In this document: positions 1 through 12,800 of the stretch, piece after piece | Layout: each line of letters begins with the position of its first letter | Position numbering within the stretch: position 1 is the first letter of the stretch | DNA from: Xestospongia bergquistia | Taxonomy: Eukaryota; Porifera; Demospongiae; Haplosclerida; Petrosiidae | NCBI GenBank assembly: GCA_963965975.1 | Contig: OZ014422.1 | Span: 6,303,701-6,367,700 of the forward strand | Direction: 5' to 3' | DNA length: 64,000 nt | The notes under the pieces: generated by a model | What the model was told of the DNA's origin: nothing | The model's database searches: none | What the model saw: only the letters and a program-made list of their open reading frames with translations | Program-made: the position numbers and the translations under genes

Positions 1-25
1 TCATAAAATTTATATTTCTTTGTAG

Positions 26-1543
26 CTTACAATATACAGTCTACAAGTACTATCACTAATAAAACTTGTATTGGTAAACTATCTAATAAGTTATTAAGAT
101 GTTTATTATTAAGTTTAAATTAATTAGCTCCTAATGGTAATGGTGTTGTACGTCTCTATCGTAATGGAGTCACCACATCCTCCTATTACTATGGTATAGT
201 ACAGATATGGTATAATGGAGAGTGGGGTAATATCTGTGATGATGATGACTATGATCAATATGAAGCTGATGTTATCTGTCATCAGTTAGGATATACTGGA
301 GCCTCTAGTTACTCTAGAGCTGAAGTAGTGAGGTTGGGTAGTTAAGCTCTTACTTTTAACCATTACAAATCTCTAGCTATGGTATTGACTACAGTCCTAT
401 GTTACTGGATCATGTAAACTGTGCTAACAACAACTACCTCACTATCTTACAGTGTTCCTACTCTACATACATATATAGTGGATGTAGATCCAACTATTAT
501 GATGCTACTGTGTCCTGCTGTGAGTTGGACAGTTTAATACATCTTATTACAACTTATATAGACACTACTAGGGTTTGGAACAGTAATCCTTACCCTGGTA
601 TGATACGCCTTCAGGGAGGTGACTTTGTTAATGAAGGACGTGTGGAGGTCTATTGTAATGGACAATGGGGAACAATATGTGATGATGGATTTGGTTCTAC
701 TGAAGCATCCGTAATTTGTAGACAACTTGGTCATTCTAACTACATCAAATATCAATACCTCCAAATGTATGGTTTTTATATATAGTATTTTCAAGTTCTA
801 TAACTCTATAGACCTGGTAATTCTACACAGTCTATATGGTTTGATGAATTTCACTGCAGTAGTTCTTGTAGTAACTGTGTTCAGTCCTGTCAACAATGTC
901 CTAATGTTGCAGCTCATGATTGTAATCATCTTGTCACTATTGAATGCAGTAAGTATCCTGTAGTATTGTTAATAGTGTTACTTTTATTTTAGCTCATGAT
1001 GGAAACCAGTCAGTATTTACAAATAATGAAACTTGTAAGATCAGTTCAGCTGTATTAGCTACTTCCTGTAAGTCTAAATATGTGCATTGTTTTTTTTATT
1101 TGTGTGTTGTTTTCTAAAATGTTTTCTTTAAATTTAACACAGCAAAAACAATGTCAGTTGTATATGGAGTTTTACCATCTTTCATTATAATTCTCTTACT
1201 AGTAATTGCTATAATAATAGCAGTTGTTTGTGTTAAGAGGAATCATCACAAACAACAATCATCTGACAGTCACAATGTTGAGATGGATGAATATTATAAT
1301 CATCCTACAACAAAATCCATTTATAATAGTGTTAACAACATTGATTATGACCCTACATCATCTGAACAACAGATCCATCATTTTCATTTGTTTGAAAACG
1401 TTAGCTATGGTGTTCAACCAGCACGTCCAAACATTACTGTGTGGCAGTCTTCTTTTTATCCACATGATAACATGTCACAATTAATTTCAGCCAAAATTGT
1501 TGTCTACTACTTGCAAAGTAACAGTAATATTTTGTTTATATAG
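26..1543 (+). CDS. SRCR receptor gene A, 3' end (5' part outside window)
   Basis: This is the end of a type I membrane receptor with scavenger receptor cysteine-rich domains. Exons are 26-73 (linker with one Cys), 128-332 and 377-519 (first SRCR domain), 562-766 and 812-948 (second SRCR domain), 993-1067 (linker), and 1143-1543 (transmembrane segment and cytoplasmic tail). The phases are consistent and give 404 codons including the stop. The membrane segment (about residues 8-30 of the ORF starting at 1151) is followed by a basic KRNHHK stop-transfer. Exon 812-948 lacks two codons (Glu-Asp) found before the last Cys in the paralogs. The tail is unusual: the middle Ser/Thr-rich part is deleted, and the stop used by genes B and C is lost, so translation runs about 20 codons into former 3' UTR. 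A likely poly(A) signal AATAAA lies at 1763-1768. Closest paralog in the window is gene D, judged from the tail. Confidence 0.85.
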
Positions 1544-1884
1544 GTTCATTATTTTATTATAATAATTCTTTAATGTACTTTCAACTGATACACATAGTCA
1601 GTATGTCTACAGCAAGTGGTTTACATAGGAGCTCATAATGATTGTCTTAATATAATACTAACAGCTGTGTTTGTATTAGGAAAGTTGTTACAGCTACAAA
1701 TCAACTAATGATATGTACAGACATGACTTAATAATATTGATGTTAAGAATGTATAATAACTCAATAAAAATATAGTTATAGTTTGTAGGTGTTCAGATTA
1801 ATGTACTTAAAAAGTTTATACATTTACAGCTCTGCAATAGTTTTGAATAAGTAATAAACAAACACATTTTCAAATTTGATTCAT

Positions 1885-1985
1885 TATAAGTAGGAACATT
1901 GCTTTAAGTAATTACTATAGACAATATATCATTAATTTTTATTGCTACATAAATGAACAGTACAAAAAATAAGAATAAGATCACC
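1885..1985 (-). pseudogene. Remnant of the 3' end of an RCC1-like gene
   Basis: This stretch matches 43575-43675, the last coding exon and 3' end of the RCC1-like gene that lies tail to tail with gene D. Read on the minus strand it still gives the C-terminal membrane anchor ending in FIYVAI, as in the intact gene. The similarity follows directly on from the 3' flank of gene A and stops abruptly near 1985. It is therefore the edge of an old segmental duplication that once carried an SRCR gene plus its convergent RCC1-like neighbour. No other part of the RCC1-like gene is present here. Confidence 0.7.
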
Positions 1986-2027
1986 TGATGGAGATAGAGG
2001 CAGTCTAATAAAAGTCCTTCACAACAG

Positions 2028-3636
2028 ACTCTAGTAATCAATCTAGTAATTTTAACCCTAATGCTCCTACATTTATACCTATGGGCATGCAAGGAGGATC
2101 AGCTAATGTGAGTTAGAAATTTTAACCCTTAAAATCAAATCATTATTTATTATTAACTCTTTAATTACAGGGCCATATGTTTACTCCCCCATCAACAACC
2201 ACCAGTCCCATATTAGGAAATCCGCCAGCTACCTTTAAATATACCTTACCAATGCCTATGGGTTCATCTATCCTAGGGAACATCCCACCACTGCCAACTA
2301 GTATTGGCAGTGGACGTGTCATGTCATCCCCTGTTGTACTAAACTCATCACATCCTCCCCCTCCTCCTCCTCCTCCTCCACCACCACCTCCACCACCCCT
2401 TCCAAATGTCCCACCACTTATGGGGAACCAACCATCTCTTTTGTGTAACCCACCCTTTCATTTACTAATGCCTCAAAATGTTCCAAATCGTCCTGTTAAT
2501 CCTGTTTATTTCAGAAACCAATTTGATTCCAATGGACCTCCACCTGTTCCACCTCACATGTTACCTAATGTACCACCTAATCAGTTCCCTCCGTCACATC
2601 CTGGAGGTCCTCCTCATACACCAGTAGGTATGGTCCCACATGAATCCCTCTCAGCTCATCCAGAACAATACATTGGTCCACTGTTACCAAATGATAATGC
2701 CCCACCTACACCTCCTGTGTTTAGATTTCCATATGTTGAATTTCCATATATTCCATATGTTTCCTACTATTACATTATCAGGATCTTCAACATTATCTAT
2801 GTTGACTTCAGGTATAGTTTGCACAAACAGTACTTCACTTTATATATTAACTCTAAAGTCTCTCTTTGATAATAATAATAATAATAAAATGTTTCCTTTT
2901 ATTGTAGGTATTAGTAATGTTTGGTCATATTCGCCTAATGTAGGTAAGTATTATAACTTTGACTAAAGTATCATTTACCTTCAACTCATAACACTATTAT
3001 CATAATATTTATTTCTAACTAGTTGGTTCTGATGAGTCTGGTTGGAATAAAACAGCTAACATTTCAAGAGAACCAACTTCAGATTGGCCTTCCTTAGGTC
3101 CACCTCCTAGTTCTACTGTAGTCTGTTCTGGTAATAGTCTTACTTCAAACTCAAGTCCTATCACAGCTGGTGATCTGTCTCAAGATGATTTAGGTAGCTT
3201 ACTGGAGAGGTTAGGTTTAGAGAAATATCATGATCTCTTTCAGGTAATATCATGTAATAATATATTGTTTATAATAAGAATATGTTGTTTAGAAAAATGA
3301 AATTGATCATCATGCACTGTTATTAATGAGTGAAAAAGACTTTGCTGAAGTTGGAATACCAAAAGTAAGTTTATGCGAAAGATATTGTGAAAGATATAGT
3401 GAATGATATTGGTAACTATATCGCATAGATATCATTATATTGATGTAGTGTCATATATATATATAATGTATGTAGTGTTATATATAATATAATATGTATT
3501 GTTTTTATTATAGGGTCCTCGTGTTAAATTATTAAATGCTATTGGTCGTAAAGATACAGATTATATGGAACATGAAGGAAGTGGAGAAGAAGAACACAAT
3601 GATATATTATCTACTGATCAGTCACTAACAGACTAA
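2028..3636 (+). CDS. PAM2-like motif, proline-rich, SAM-domain protein (5' end not identified)
   Basis: I could not name this gene. The first exon I can support is 2028-2107; it encodes SSNFNPNAPTFIP, close to the PAM2 motif by which proteins bind the MLLE domain of poly(A)-binding protein. The next exon starts at 2171 and encodes a Pro-rich region, including a run of about 15 prolines near 2353-2400. Its 3' boundary is unclear: the reading frame changes between about 2630 and 2820, so at least one intron or small exon is unresolved. A short exon lies near 2908-2943 (ISNVWSYSPNV). Then come 3023-3243, 3293-3364 and 3514-3636, which encode a SAM domain (LGSLLERLGLEKYHDLF to VKLLNAIGRKD) and a short acidic C-terminus. 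PAM2 plus SAM suggests an mRNA-binding regulatory protein; that is inference. The 5' end may have been removed by the rearrangement next door. Confidence 0.6.
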
Positions 3637-3735
3637 TACTAGGTAGATAGTGCCCACTATATATTATATCAGTATAGTATAGTCTAACAGACTAATACTA
3701 GGTAGATAGTACCCACTATATAGTATAGTATAGTC
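3625..3735 (+). repeat. Tandem direct duplication at the SAM-gene stop codon
   Basis: A unit of roughly 58 bp, starting with the last codons and TAA stop of the SAM gene (CTAACAGACTAATACTAGG), is repeated once directly downstream. The second copy begins near 3683. It appears to be a local duplication of the stop region and early 3' UTR. Confidence 0.75.
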
Positions 3736-4792
3736 TACTGTAGATGTATAGTAATGTTATTGTATTGTTTTATAGACATCATGATAAGTCTGTGTTTACA
3801 CTTCTTCTTTTTTCTAATTAGGGTACACTTTCAGTTTCAACAAATCTTTCAATAATTACAACAATTCAGAGAACTGATATGTTCTATAGAGTGATTGATT
3901 GTTGTGTTAAATATCTCTCTATATTAAATTAAATCATGTGACATTATGTCATATTATATATAGTATAATGTACTACTCTCTTGTTGTTGTTATTATTAAG
4001 ACATTAATACACACACCTATCTACTACTCTATTATTATGTAGCTTATATTATTATTATTATTGATCAGCCCTGTTGTAGAATACATCTAATAAAAGTTCA
4101 AAAATGCAAGCTATCTAATATAATACACATGTACATATTATGCTAATGATGTTAAATGTTGTTCCACTTGGCACATTTAGTGTTATCATGTACTCAGCAG
4201 TAAGAGGTAGTATTAAGGATCTTGAAGTACTTATTAATGATATACTGTTAATGTAATAGCAGACATAATAATAGAACATTTGTTGATAATGTCTGCATAC
4301 AAAAATCAAGTACTATGTTAAACAACAATAAACATCATTAGTGAAGTTTGTATAATCAAATTGACTCTATTCCCTGCTTCATACTAGGAAAACCGTTTGT
4401 TAGTTTTATTAAATAATATTATTCTATTATTATGTGTGTTTGTTGCTGTTGTAGTGCTAATTGCTTATAGTATGTTAGTAGTGGGTGCTACTTGTTTGCT
4501 GTTGTACACATTAAAATATCAAAGTGCATGACTAATGATTGTGTCTAATGGAGTCAAACCATTAACAAATGTGTACATAATATAATCAATAACATTTATT
4601 ATTTAAAACTTAATAGGTTTGTGTTTGTATTGTTGCATTATTTCATTGGCTTCATAAATGTAAATGTTTTTTTTCCTCTTAATGGTTAAGCTTGAATTCA
4701 TCATGTTTATTTTTTGTGGGATGATGAATATAGTTTAAATTTTACTGTTTAAGCAGCTATCCTCAGAGAATTAGATATCATTTATGTCAGAA
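3736..4792. other. Intergenic region upstream of SRCR gene B
   Basis: No coding region seen. Positions about 3855-4100 belong to a block also found near 15600-15760 and 34838-35070, with shared pieces such as ACTACTCTCTTGTTG and GATCAGC-CTGTTGTAGAATAC. The remainder up to the gene B start is AT-rich and has no feature I recognise. Confidence 0.6.
3855..4100. repeat. Dispersed flank block, copy 1
   Basis: Shared with about 15600-15760 and 34838-35070. It contains one arm of the inverted repeat that forms a full palindrome at 15579-15654, followed by an ATT-rich tract and a GATCAGCYCTGTTGTAGAATAC motif. The copies sit in the flanks of SRCR genes B and D and of the pseudogene, so they mark duplicated intergenic DNA. 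I see no transposase. Confidence 0.7.
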
Positions 4793-6500
4793 ATGACTGT
4801 CTACTACATGTCTTTGAGTGTAGTAGTTCTACTTTGTTTTCTACCATTATCTGCTGTTGGTAAGGACAATTAAAATTTAAATGATATTTTTTGCTTCACA
4901 GCTTTGTCAAATGGTGCAGTAATTCTCTCTCGATACAATTCAGCCTCAACATCTTATTACTATGGTATTGTGAGGATCTACTATAATGGATGGGGTAATA
5001 TCTGTGATGATTACTACTACAGTTCTACTGAAGCTAATGTCATATGTCATCAGTTAGGATATACTGGATATTCGAGTTACTCAAGAGCTGGATTAGTGAA
5101 GTTAGAATTATCTAATAATCAAACTCTATATACAATATACTTTCTATAGCTATGGCACTGATTCCTATTCTATGATAATGGATGACCTCAACTGTGCTAG
5201 TAGCAGCTATCTCACTATCTTTCAGTGTTCTTTCTCTACATACATTGATAGTGGATGTACTAACACTAACTCTTATGATGCTACTGTGTATTGCTGTGAG
5301 TATCAATATTTTCCTAACAATTACCATAATTGTTACAGATACTACTAGAATCTGGAACAGTAATCCTTTCAATGGTATGATACGTCTTCAGGGAGGTAGT
5401 TATTCTAATCAAGGACGTGTTGAGGTCTACTGTAATGGACAATGGGGAACAATATGTGATAATGGATTTAATTCTACTGATGCTCAAACTATCTGTAAAC
5501 AACTGGGATATAACTATTACTATAGTTATGATCACCTTAGTCTGTGAGTAATACAATAATACTATTGGTGATTATAAGCAGTATGTCTTAGTTGTCCACA
5601 ACACCTTCAAAATTATAAGGTTTTAAACAACATCATCAGAAATTATCATTTGCATCTGGTTATGTAGTGTAATCTCATTTCAATAATTAAACAATGGTCT
5701 CATGTAGTAGGCTATTGATCTATACTCCAATATCCACAAGGTTACTTTCTAATCTTAATATGCTCTCTCTTATTAAATATAACCTTTACTATATAAGGAT
5801 GCAGTAGAATTTGAAGATTAACGATCCAAGTTTATTTCTTTACTTTAAAATTGTTTTAATAAAAAAATCATTATGCTGCTACATGTCTAGAGTTCAAATT
5901 AGAAAATGCAATATTTAATATATAATTAATCCTAAATGCTTCATCCAAAACATTAAACCTTGAAACTTGAATTTATTAATTTACAATGAAATGTGACTTT
6001 ATTTATATAGATATATCTTTTTCATTATGCTATCATACTACTGTGCAGTAGTATGTTGCCAGCAAACTCTGCTCCTCCAACACTCTCAACTTTTAATGTA
6101 TGTTAAAATAAGACTGCAAAAAGCACATTAACAAACTGGTAGCTAATATTACCAAATTAACAGTTAACATTGATGATTACAAAGTTAGCAAAGGCAACAA
6201 ACTTGTGTTGTTAATTCACTAACGATCCTATTAATGAATTGCAAGTAAAGGAGTCATCAATTGCTTGAGCACTTTATTTTCCCTGCATTTCCTTAATTAA
6301 CTATATTTTATAATATATTTTATAATTTCCTATACACTTATGTTGTAATAAGAAATACCAGTATAATTGTTGTAGCTATGATACTATCTTTAGATCTTTA
6401 TCTGTTTCTTGGAAAACTAAATAATCATTCCTGATGATGAAGTAATTAAATTTAAAATTTTTTAATTTAATATAAATCAAAATAAATTACAGTTCACTCT

Positions 6501-6540
<40 letters not shown>

Positions 6541-6798
6541 CCATAATATATATATATATATTATTTTTAATTGTTGTGATAATAAATATTAGTGTATTGT
6601 TTGTTGCTATGATACTGTTTTCCAAGAGATAAAGACCAATTCCTTTTTTTTGAAATTGTTAGTCACTTGTGATGATGAAGTAATTAAATCTTAAAATATT
6701 CGACTTAAGCTATAAATTATACTTCACTCTACTATAATCAGACATATGGTAGCAGTGCCTATGTAGGGATATAATATCCTAATGTATATGTATATATA

Positions 6799-6895
<97 letters not shown>

Positions 6896-9800
6896 GTACG
6901 TATATGTATATGTATACATTATGTGAATATTAAGAATGTCATTGTTTCACTATAATAGATCTGGTAGTTCCAGTCAACCAATTTGGAGTACAAACATGTC
7001 TAGTTCTTCCTCTGACACATGTTATGGTACTAGAAATTCCTGTCCATCAACGTCAGTTACTAGTTGTACTCACTCTGAAGATATCACTGTGGAATGTAGT
7101 AAGTAGAATATTTCTGTATTTGTAGAAACAACTTACTTCCTCTGTCCTTCAGCTTATAGTAGTTCATATAGCAAACCAAGTACAACTTATAGTACTTGTG
7201 GTAAGATTTCTTTAAAAGAGGGAAGCATTTAACAACACTTGTTTTATATAGGGTTTGGTAATGGTGTTGTACGTCTCTATCATTATGGAGTCACCTCATC
7301 CTCTTATTACTATGGTATAGTACAGATATGGTATAATGGAGAGTGGGGTAATATCTGTGATGATGATGACTTTGATCAATATGAAGCTGATGTTATCTGT
7401 CATCAGTTAGGATATACTGGAGCCTCGAGTTACAACAGAGCTTATTATTATTATTATCATCACTAGTTAGAACATCTTATACATAGTAATTTATATTAAA
7501 TTAACTACTTTATTTATTATTATAGCTACTATGACTACAGCCCAACATTACTGGATGATGTCAATTGCACTCACAACAACTACCTCACTATCTTACAGTG
7601 TTCCTATTCTACAATCATTGATAGTGGATGTAGTTCTAACTATTATGATGCTACTGTGTTCTGCTGTGAGTTTAACTATACATTTGATCCATTGAGATGA
7701 GCTTTATATAAATGTTACAGATACCACTAAGATATGGGACAGTAATCCTTACCCTGGTATGATACGTCTCCAAGGAGGTAGTTATTCTAATCAAGGACGT
7801 GTGGAAATCTACTGTAATGGACAGTGGGGAACAATATGTAATGATGGCTTTGATTTTAGGGATGCTAATGCTGTTTGTAAACAACTGGGATATTCTGGAT
7901 ATGTTAGCTATGATAGTCTGAACTTGTATGATCTATATAATATCTAACTCCTAATGTCATTAATATGTCCACTTAGACCTGGTTCCTATAAATCAATATG
8001 GCTGACAAAAATGAACAGTCACTCATCAGATAAATGTATTACATCTAGAAACTCTTGTCCATCAACTGCTGTTAGTAGTTGTACTCACTCTGAAGATGTC
8101 ACTGTGGAATGTAGTGTGTTAATGTAATAAATTAATGATTTAAAAGATTATAACAGTTTTTGTTTTGTTTAGCGAAGACATCAACTACTAATTATAACAC
8201 TGTGGACAGCTGTCAAGGTATTAGCTATCAATGAATTTGTATACCTTTTTTTCCTTAATATATATAGCACTAGCTGGTAATGGTGTTGTACGTCTCTATC
8301 GTAATGGAGTCACCTCATCCTCCTATTACAATGGTATAATTCAGATATGGTATAATGGAGAGTGGGGTAATATCTGTGATGACTCCTACTACAATCAGTA
8401 TGAAGCTGATGTTATCTGTCATCAGTTAGGATATACTGGATCCTCTAGTTACTCTAGAGCTGGATTAGTGAGGTTAGATATACTACTTGCATATTTAATA
8501 TTCAATGTTGTGTAGTTATGGCACTGACTACAGCCCAACAATACTGGATGATGTCAGCTGTCCTCATAACAACTATCTTACTATCTTACAGTGTTCCTAT
8601 TCTACATATATTGGTAGTGGATGTGTGAACAGCAACTCTTATGATGCTACTGTGCACTGCTGTTAGCATAAATATTGCCATAGCATTTATTATATTAATT
8701 TTGTTGCAGATGCTACTAGGATCTGGAACAGTAATCCTTATCCTGGTATGATACGTCTCCAAGGAGGTGATTTTGTTAATCAAGGACATGTAGAAGTGTA
8801 TTGTAATGGACAATGGGGAACAATATGTGATAATGGATTTGGTTCTGATGATGCTAATATCATTTGTAAACAACTGGGATATAGTGGATATGTTAGAATG
8901 AACTACCAGAATTTGTAAGATTTCTTATTGTATTTTTGCTCAGATTTTGAAGCTTGAGCAACATTGCAATATACTACATTATAATTTTTTAATAATCTCC
9001 CCATTCAGTGCAAAATACTATAGTATATATATATATATATAATTACAAATTTTATGTGTGTATTCATATCTATATAACATTTTTCTGTAGATCTGGTAAT
9101 GCTTCTAAACCAATATGGCTAACTGACATGAAAAGTGCATCATCAGACAAATGCCTTATATTTAGAAACATTTGTCCATCAACTTCAGTAAGTAGTTGTA
9201 CTCACTCTGAAGATGTGACCGTGGAATGCAGTAAGTATTATTATTTTCAAGTATATTAACCTTGCATCTATCTCTTTATAGCAAAAAATACTAGCAGTAC
9301 TAACCTAATCCAAACTTGTTCAGGTATAACTGTTGTCTACATTGAAATCACACGTTAACTAATGTATTAGGTCCTGCTAGTAATGGTGTTGTTCGTCTCT
9401 ATCGTAATGGTATTACCTCATCCTCCTATTACTATGGTATAGTACAGATATGGTATAATGGACAGTGGGGTAATATCTGTGATGATACTGACTATGATCA
9501 ATATGAAGCTGATGTTATCTGTCATCAATTAGGATATATTGGAGCCTCAAGTTACTCTAGAGCTGGATTTAGCAGGTATAACACTTTATTGTAATCTTAA
9601 ATTAATAGGTTAAATTTTTTAATCAGTTTAGGAAGAGATTACAATGAAATGCTTTTGGATAATTTGGACTGTCATTTTAATGACTACCTCACTATCTTAC
9701 AGTGTTCCTACTCTACATACATTGATAATGGATGTACTTCTAACTCTTATGATGCTACTGTGTACTGCTGTATGTATACTAACCACTATCATAGTATATT

Positions 9801-12800
9801 GTTGCTAATTATTATAGATACTACTAGGATCTGGAACAGTAATCCTTATCCTGGTATGATACGTCTCCAAGGAGGTGATTTTGTTAATCAAGGACGTGTT
9901 GAGGTCTATTGTAATGGACAATGGGGAACAATATGTGATAATGGATTTGGTTCTGATGATGCTAATATCATTTGTAAACAGCTGGGATATACTGGATATA
10001 TAAATTATGACCACCTGTCACTGTATGCAAATTAGATAATGCAATGTCATATTACTGTCATTTTAGACCTAATTATGGCACTGCTATATGGATGACTAAT
10101 GTCTATACCAAATCAACTGATCAATGTATTAGTACAAGAAATGCTTGTCCTACTTCACAAGTCACCAGTTGTTCCCATACTAAAGATATCACTATAGAAT
10201 GCAGTCAGTTACAACTACTGTATCTCGTAACATTTTTATTTCTTTTTAGCTTACAATATACAGTCTTCAAGTACTACCACTAATAACACTTGTATTGGTA
10301 AACTATCTAATAAGTTATTAATATGTTTATTGTTTATTTAAATTAATTAGCTCCTAATGGTAATGGTGTTGTACGTCTCTATCGTAATGGATTGACCTCA
10401 TCTTCCTATTACTATGGTATAGTACAGATATGGTATAATGGACAGTGGGGTAATATCTGTGATGACTCCTACTACAATCAATATGAAGCTGATGTCATCT
10501 GTCATCAGTTAGGATATACTGGAGCCTCTAGTTACTCTAGAGCTGGAGCAGTAAGGTAAGGTTATATTAAATAAGATAAAGTCCTTTCAACAAATCTTTG
10601 TAGCTATGGCACTGACTATAAATCAATGAAGTTAAATCGTGTTAACTGTCCTAACAACAACTACCTCACTATCTTACAGTGTTCCTACTCTACATACATA
10701 TATAGTGGATGTAGTTCTAACTATTATGATGCTACTGTATACTGCTGTAAGTTTGAATAATTTTCTTAGCAGTAGTTATTTCTTTGTGTTAGATACCACT
10801 AGAATCTGGAACAGTAGTCCATTTCCTGGTATGATACGTCTTCAGGGAGGTAACTTTGTTAATCAAGGACGTGTTGAGGTCTACTGTAATGGACAGTGGG
10901 GAACAATATGTGATAATGGATTTGGTTCTACTGATGCACAAACTATTTGTAAACAATTGGGATATAACTATTACTATAATTATGATCATCTTAGTCTGTG
11001 AGTAATACAATAGTAATTCCTTCCTTATTAAAATAGTCATTTGACATATTGAGGAAGTAGCTATATTTGATTAACTATACATAAGTGTTAATTTTATCAT
11101 GATACAGATCTGGATATTATAGTCAACCAATTTGGAATACATACATGTCTAGTACTTCCTCTGACACATGTTATGGTACTAGCAATTCCTGTCCATCAAG
11201 TTCAGTAACTAGTTGTACTCACAATGAAGATGTCACTGTGGAATGTAGTAATGCAGTTGTTTATTTTAAATGTAGAACTTCCTCTTTCTTCTTTAGGTTA
11301 TAACACTGCTTACAATGAATCAAAAAATATGATAACTTTCTGTGGTAAGTGAGGGGCTCCCATTATTACCAACAGCTGGATATTTTTCTTTGTAAAGATT
11401 CTCCTAATGGTAATGGTGTTGTACGTCTCTATCGTAATGGAGTCACCTCATCCTCCTATTACTATGGTATAGTACAGATATGGTATAATGGACAGTGGGG
11501 TAATATCTGTGATGACTTCTATTACAATCAATATGAAGCTGATGTCATATGTCATCAGTTAGGATATACTGGAGCCTCTAGTTACTCTAGAGCTGAATTA
11601 AGCAGGTTAGAACTTAAATGTCTTGCCATTATATAACAAAATATACAGCTATGGCACTGACTACAACACAATGTTACTGGATGAGGTCAACTGTGCTAAC
11701 AACAATTACCTCACTATCTTACAGTGTTCCTACTCTACAATCATATATAGTGGATGTAATTCTAACTATTATGATGCCATTGTGTACTGCTGTAAGTTTG
11801 ATTATTGCAATTGTATATTATCATGCATTATAATTTAGATACTATTAAAATTTGGGACAATAATCCTTACCCTGGTATGGTACGTCTCCAAGGCGGTACT
11901 TATTCTAATCAAGGACGTGTTGAGGTCTACTGTAATGGACAGTGGGGAACAATATGTGATAATGGATTTGATTCTGGAGATGCTAACACTATCTGTAAAC
12001 AACTGGGATATACTGGATACACAAACTATAGCCACTTAGAAATGTTAGTATTTGATTAATCATATCATCACAATTATGTTTGTTTAATAGATATAGACAT
12101 CCTCCTCAATACATTTGGATGACAGAACTAGAAAACAATTCATCATCAACTTGTATCAGTGAAAGTAACACTTGTCCTGCATCTCCTGTTGGTACTTGTA
12201 GTCACTCTGAAGATGTTACTGTTGTATGTGGTATGTTAATATACATGTGATCACTTATTACTAATGTACGCAATACAATACTTTCTTTACAGATTTTACT
12301 CCTAGTCAGACCAGTAATAACACTATAAACACTTGTTCCTTATTAAGTGACAAAATTGGTATGTAACATTTTGTTATAATGTGTATTACATGTAATTTAT
12401 TATAGTCCCGTCTGGTAATGGTGTTGTCCAACTCCTCCTAAATGAATCAACTTCATCCTTTTATTACTATGGTATAGTACAGATATGGTATAATGGAGAG
12501 TGGGGTAATATCTGTGATGACGATGACTATGATCAATATGAAGCTGATGTCATCTGTCATCAGTTAGGATATACTGGAGCCTCTAGTTACTCTAGAGCTG
12601 GAAATATGAGGTTTAAAGATCTCACTTCTTATTATTTTTTATTGTTTCTTTTAGCTATGGAATAGACTATTATAAAACTTTAATTGTTGAAGTCAACTGT
12701 ACTCATGATAACTACCTTACTATCTTACAATGTTCCTACTCTACAACCATTGATAGTGGGTGTACTGATAGTTATGATGCTACTGTGTACTGCTGTGAGT

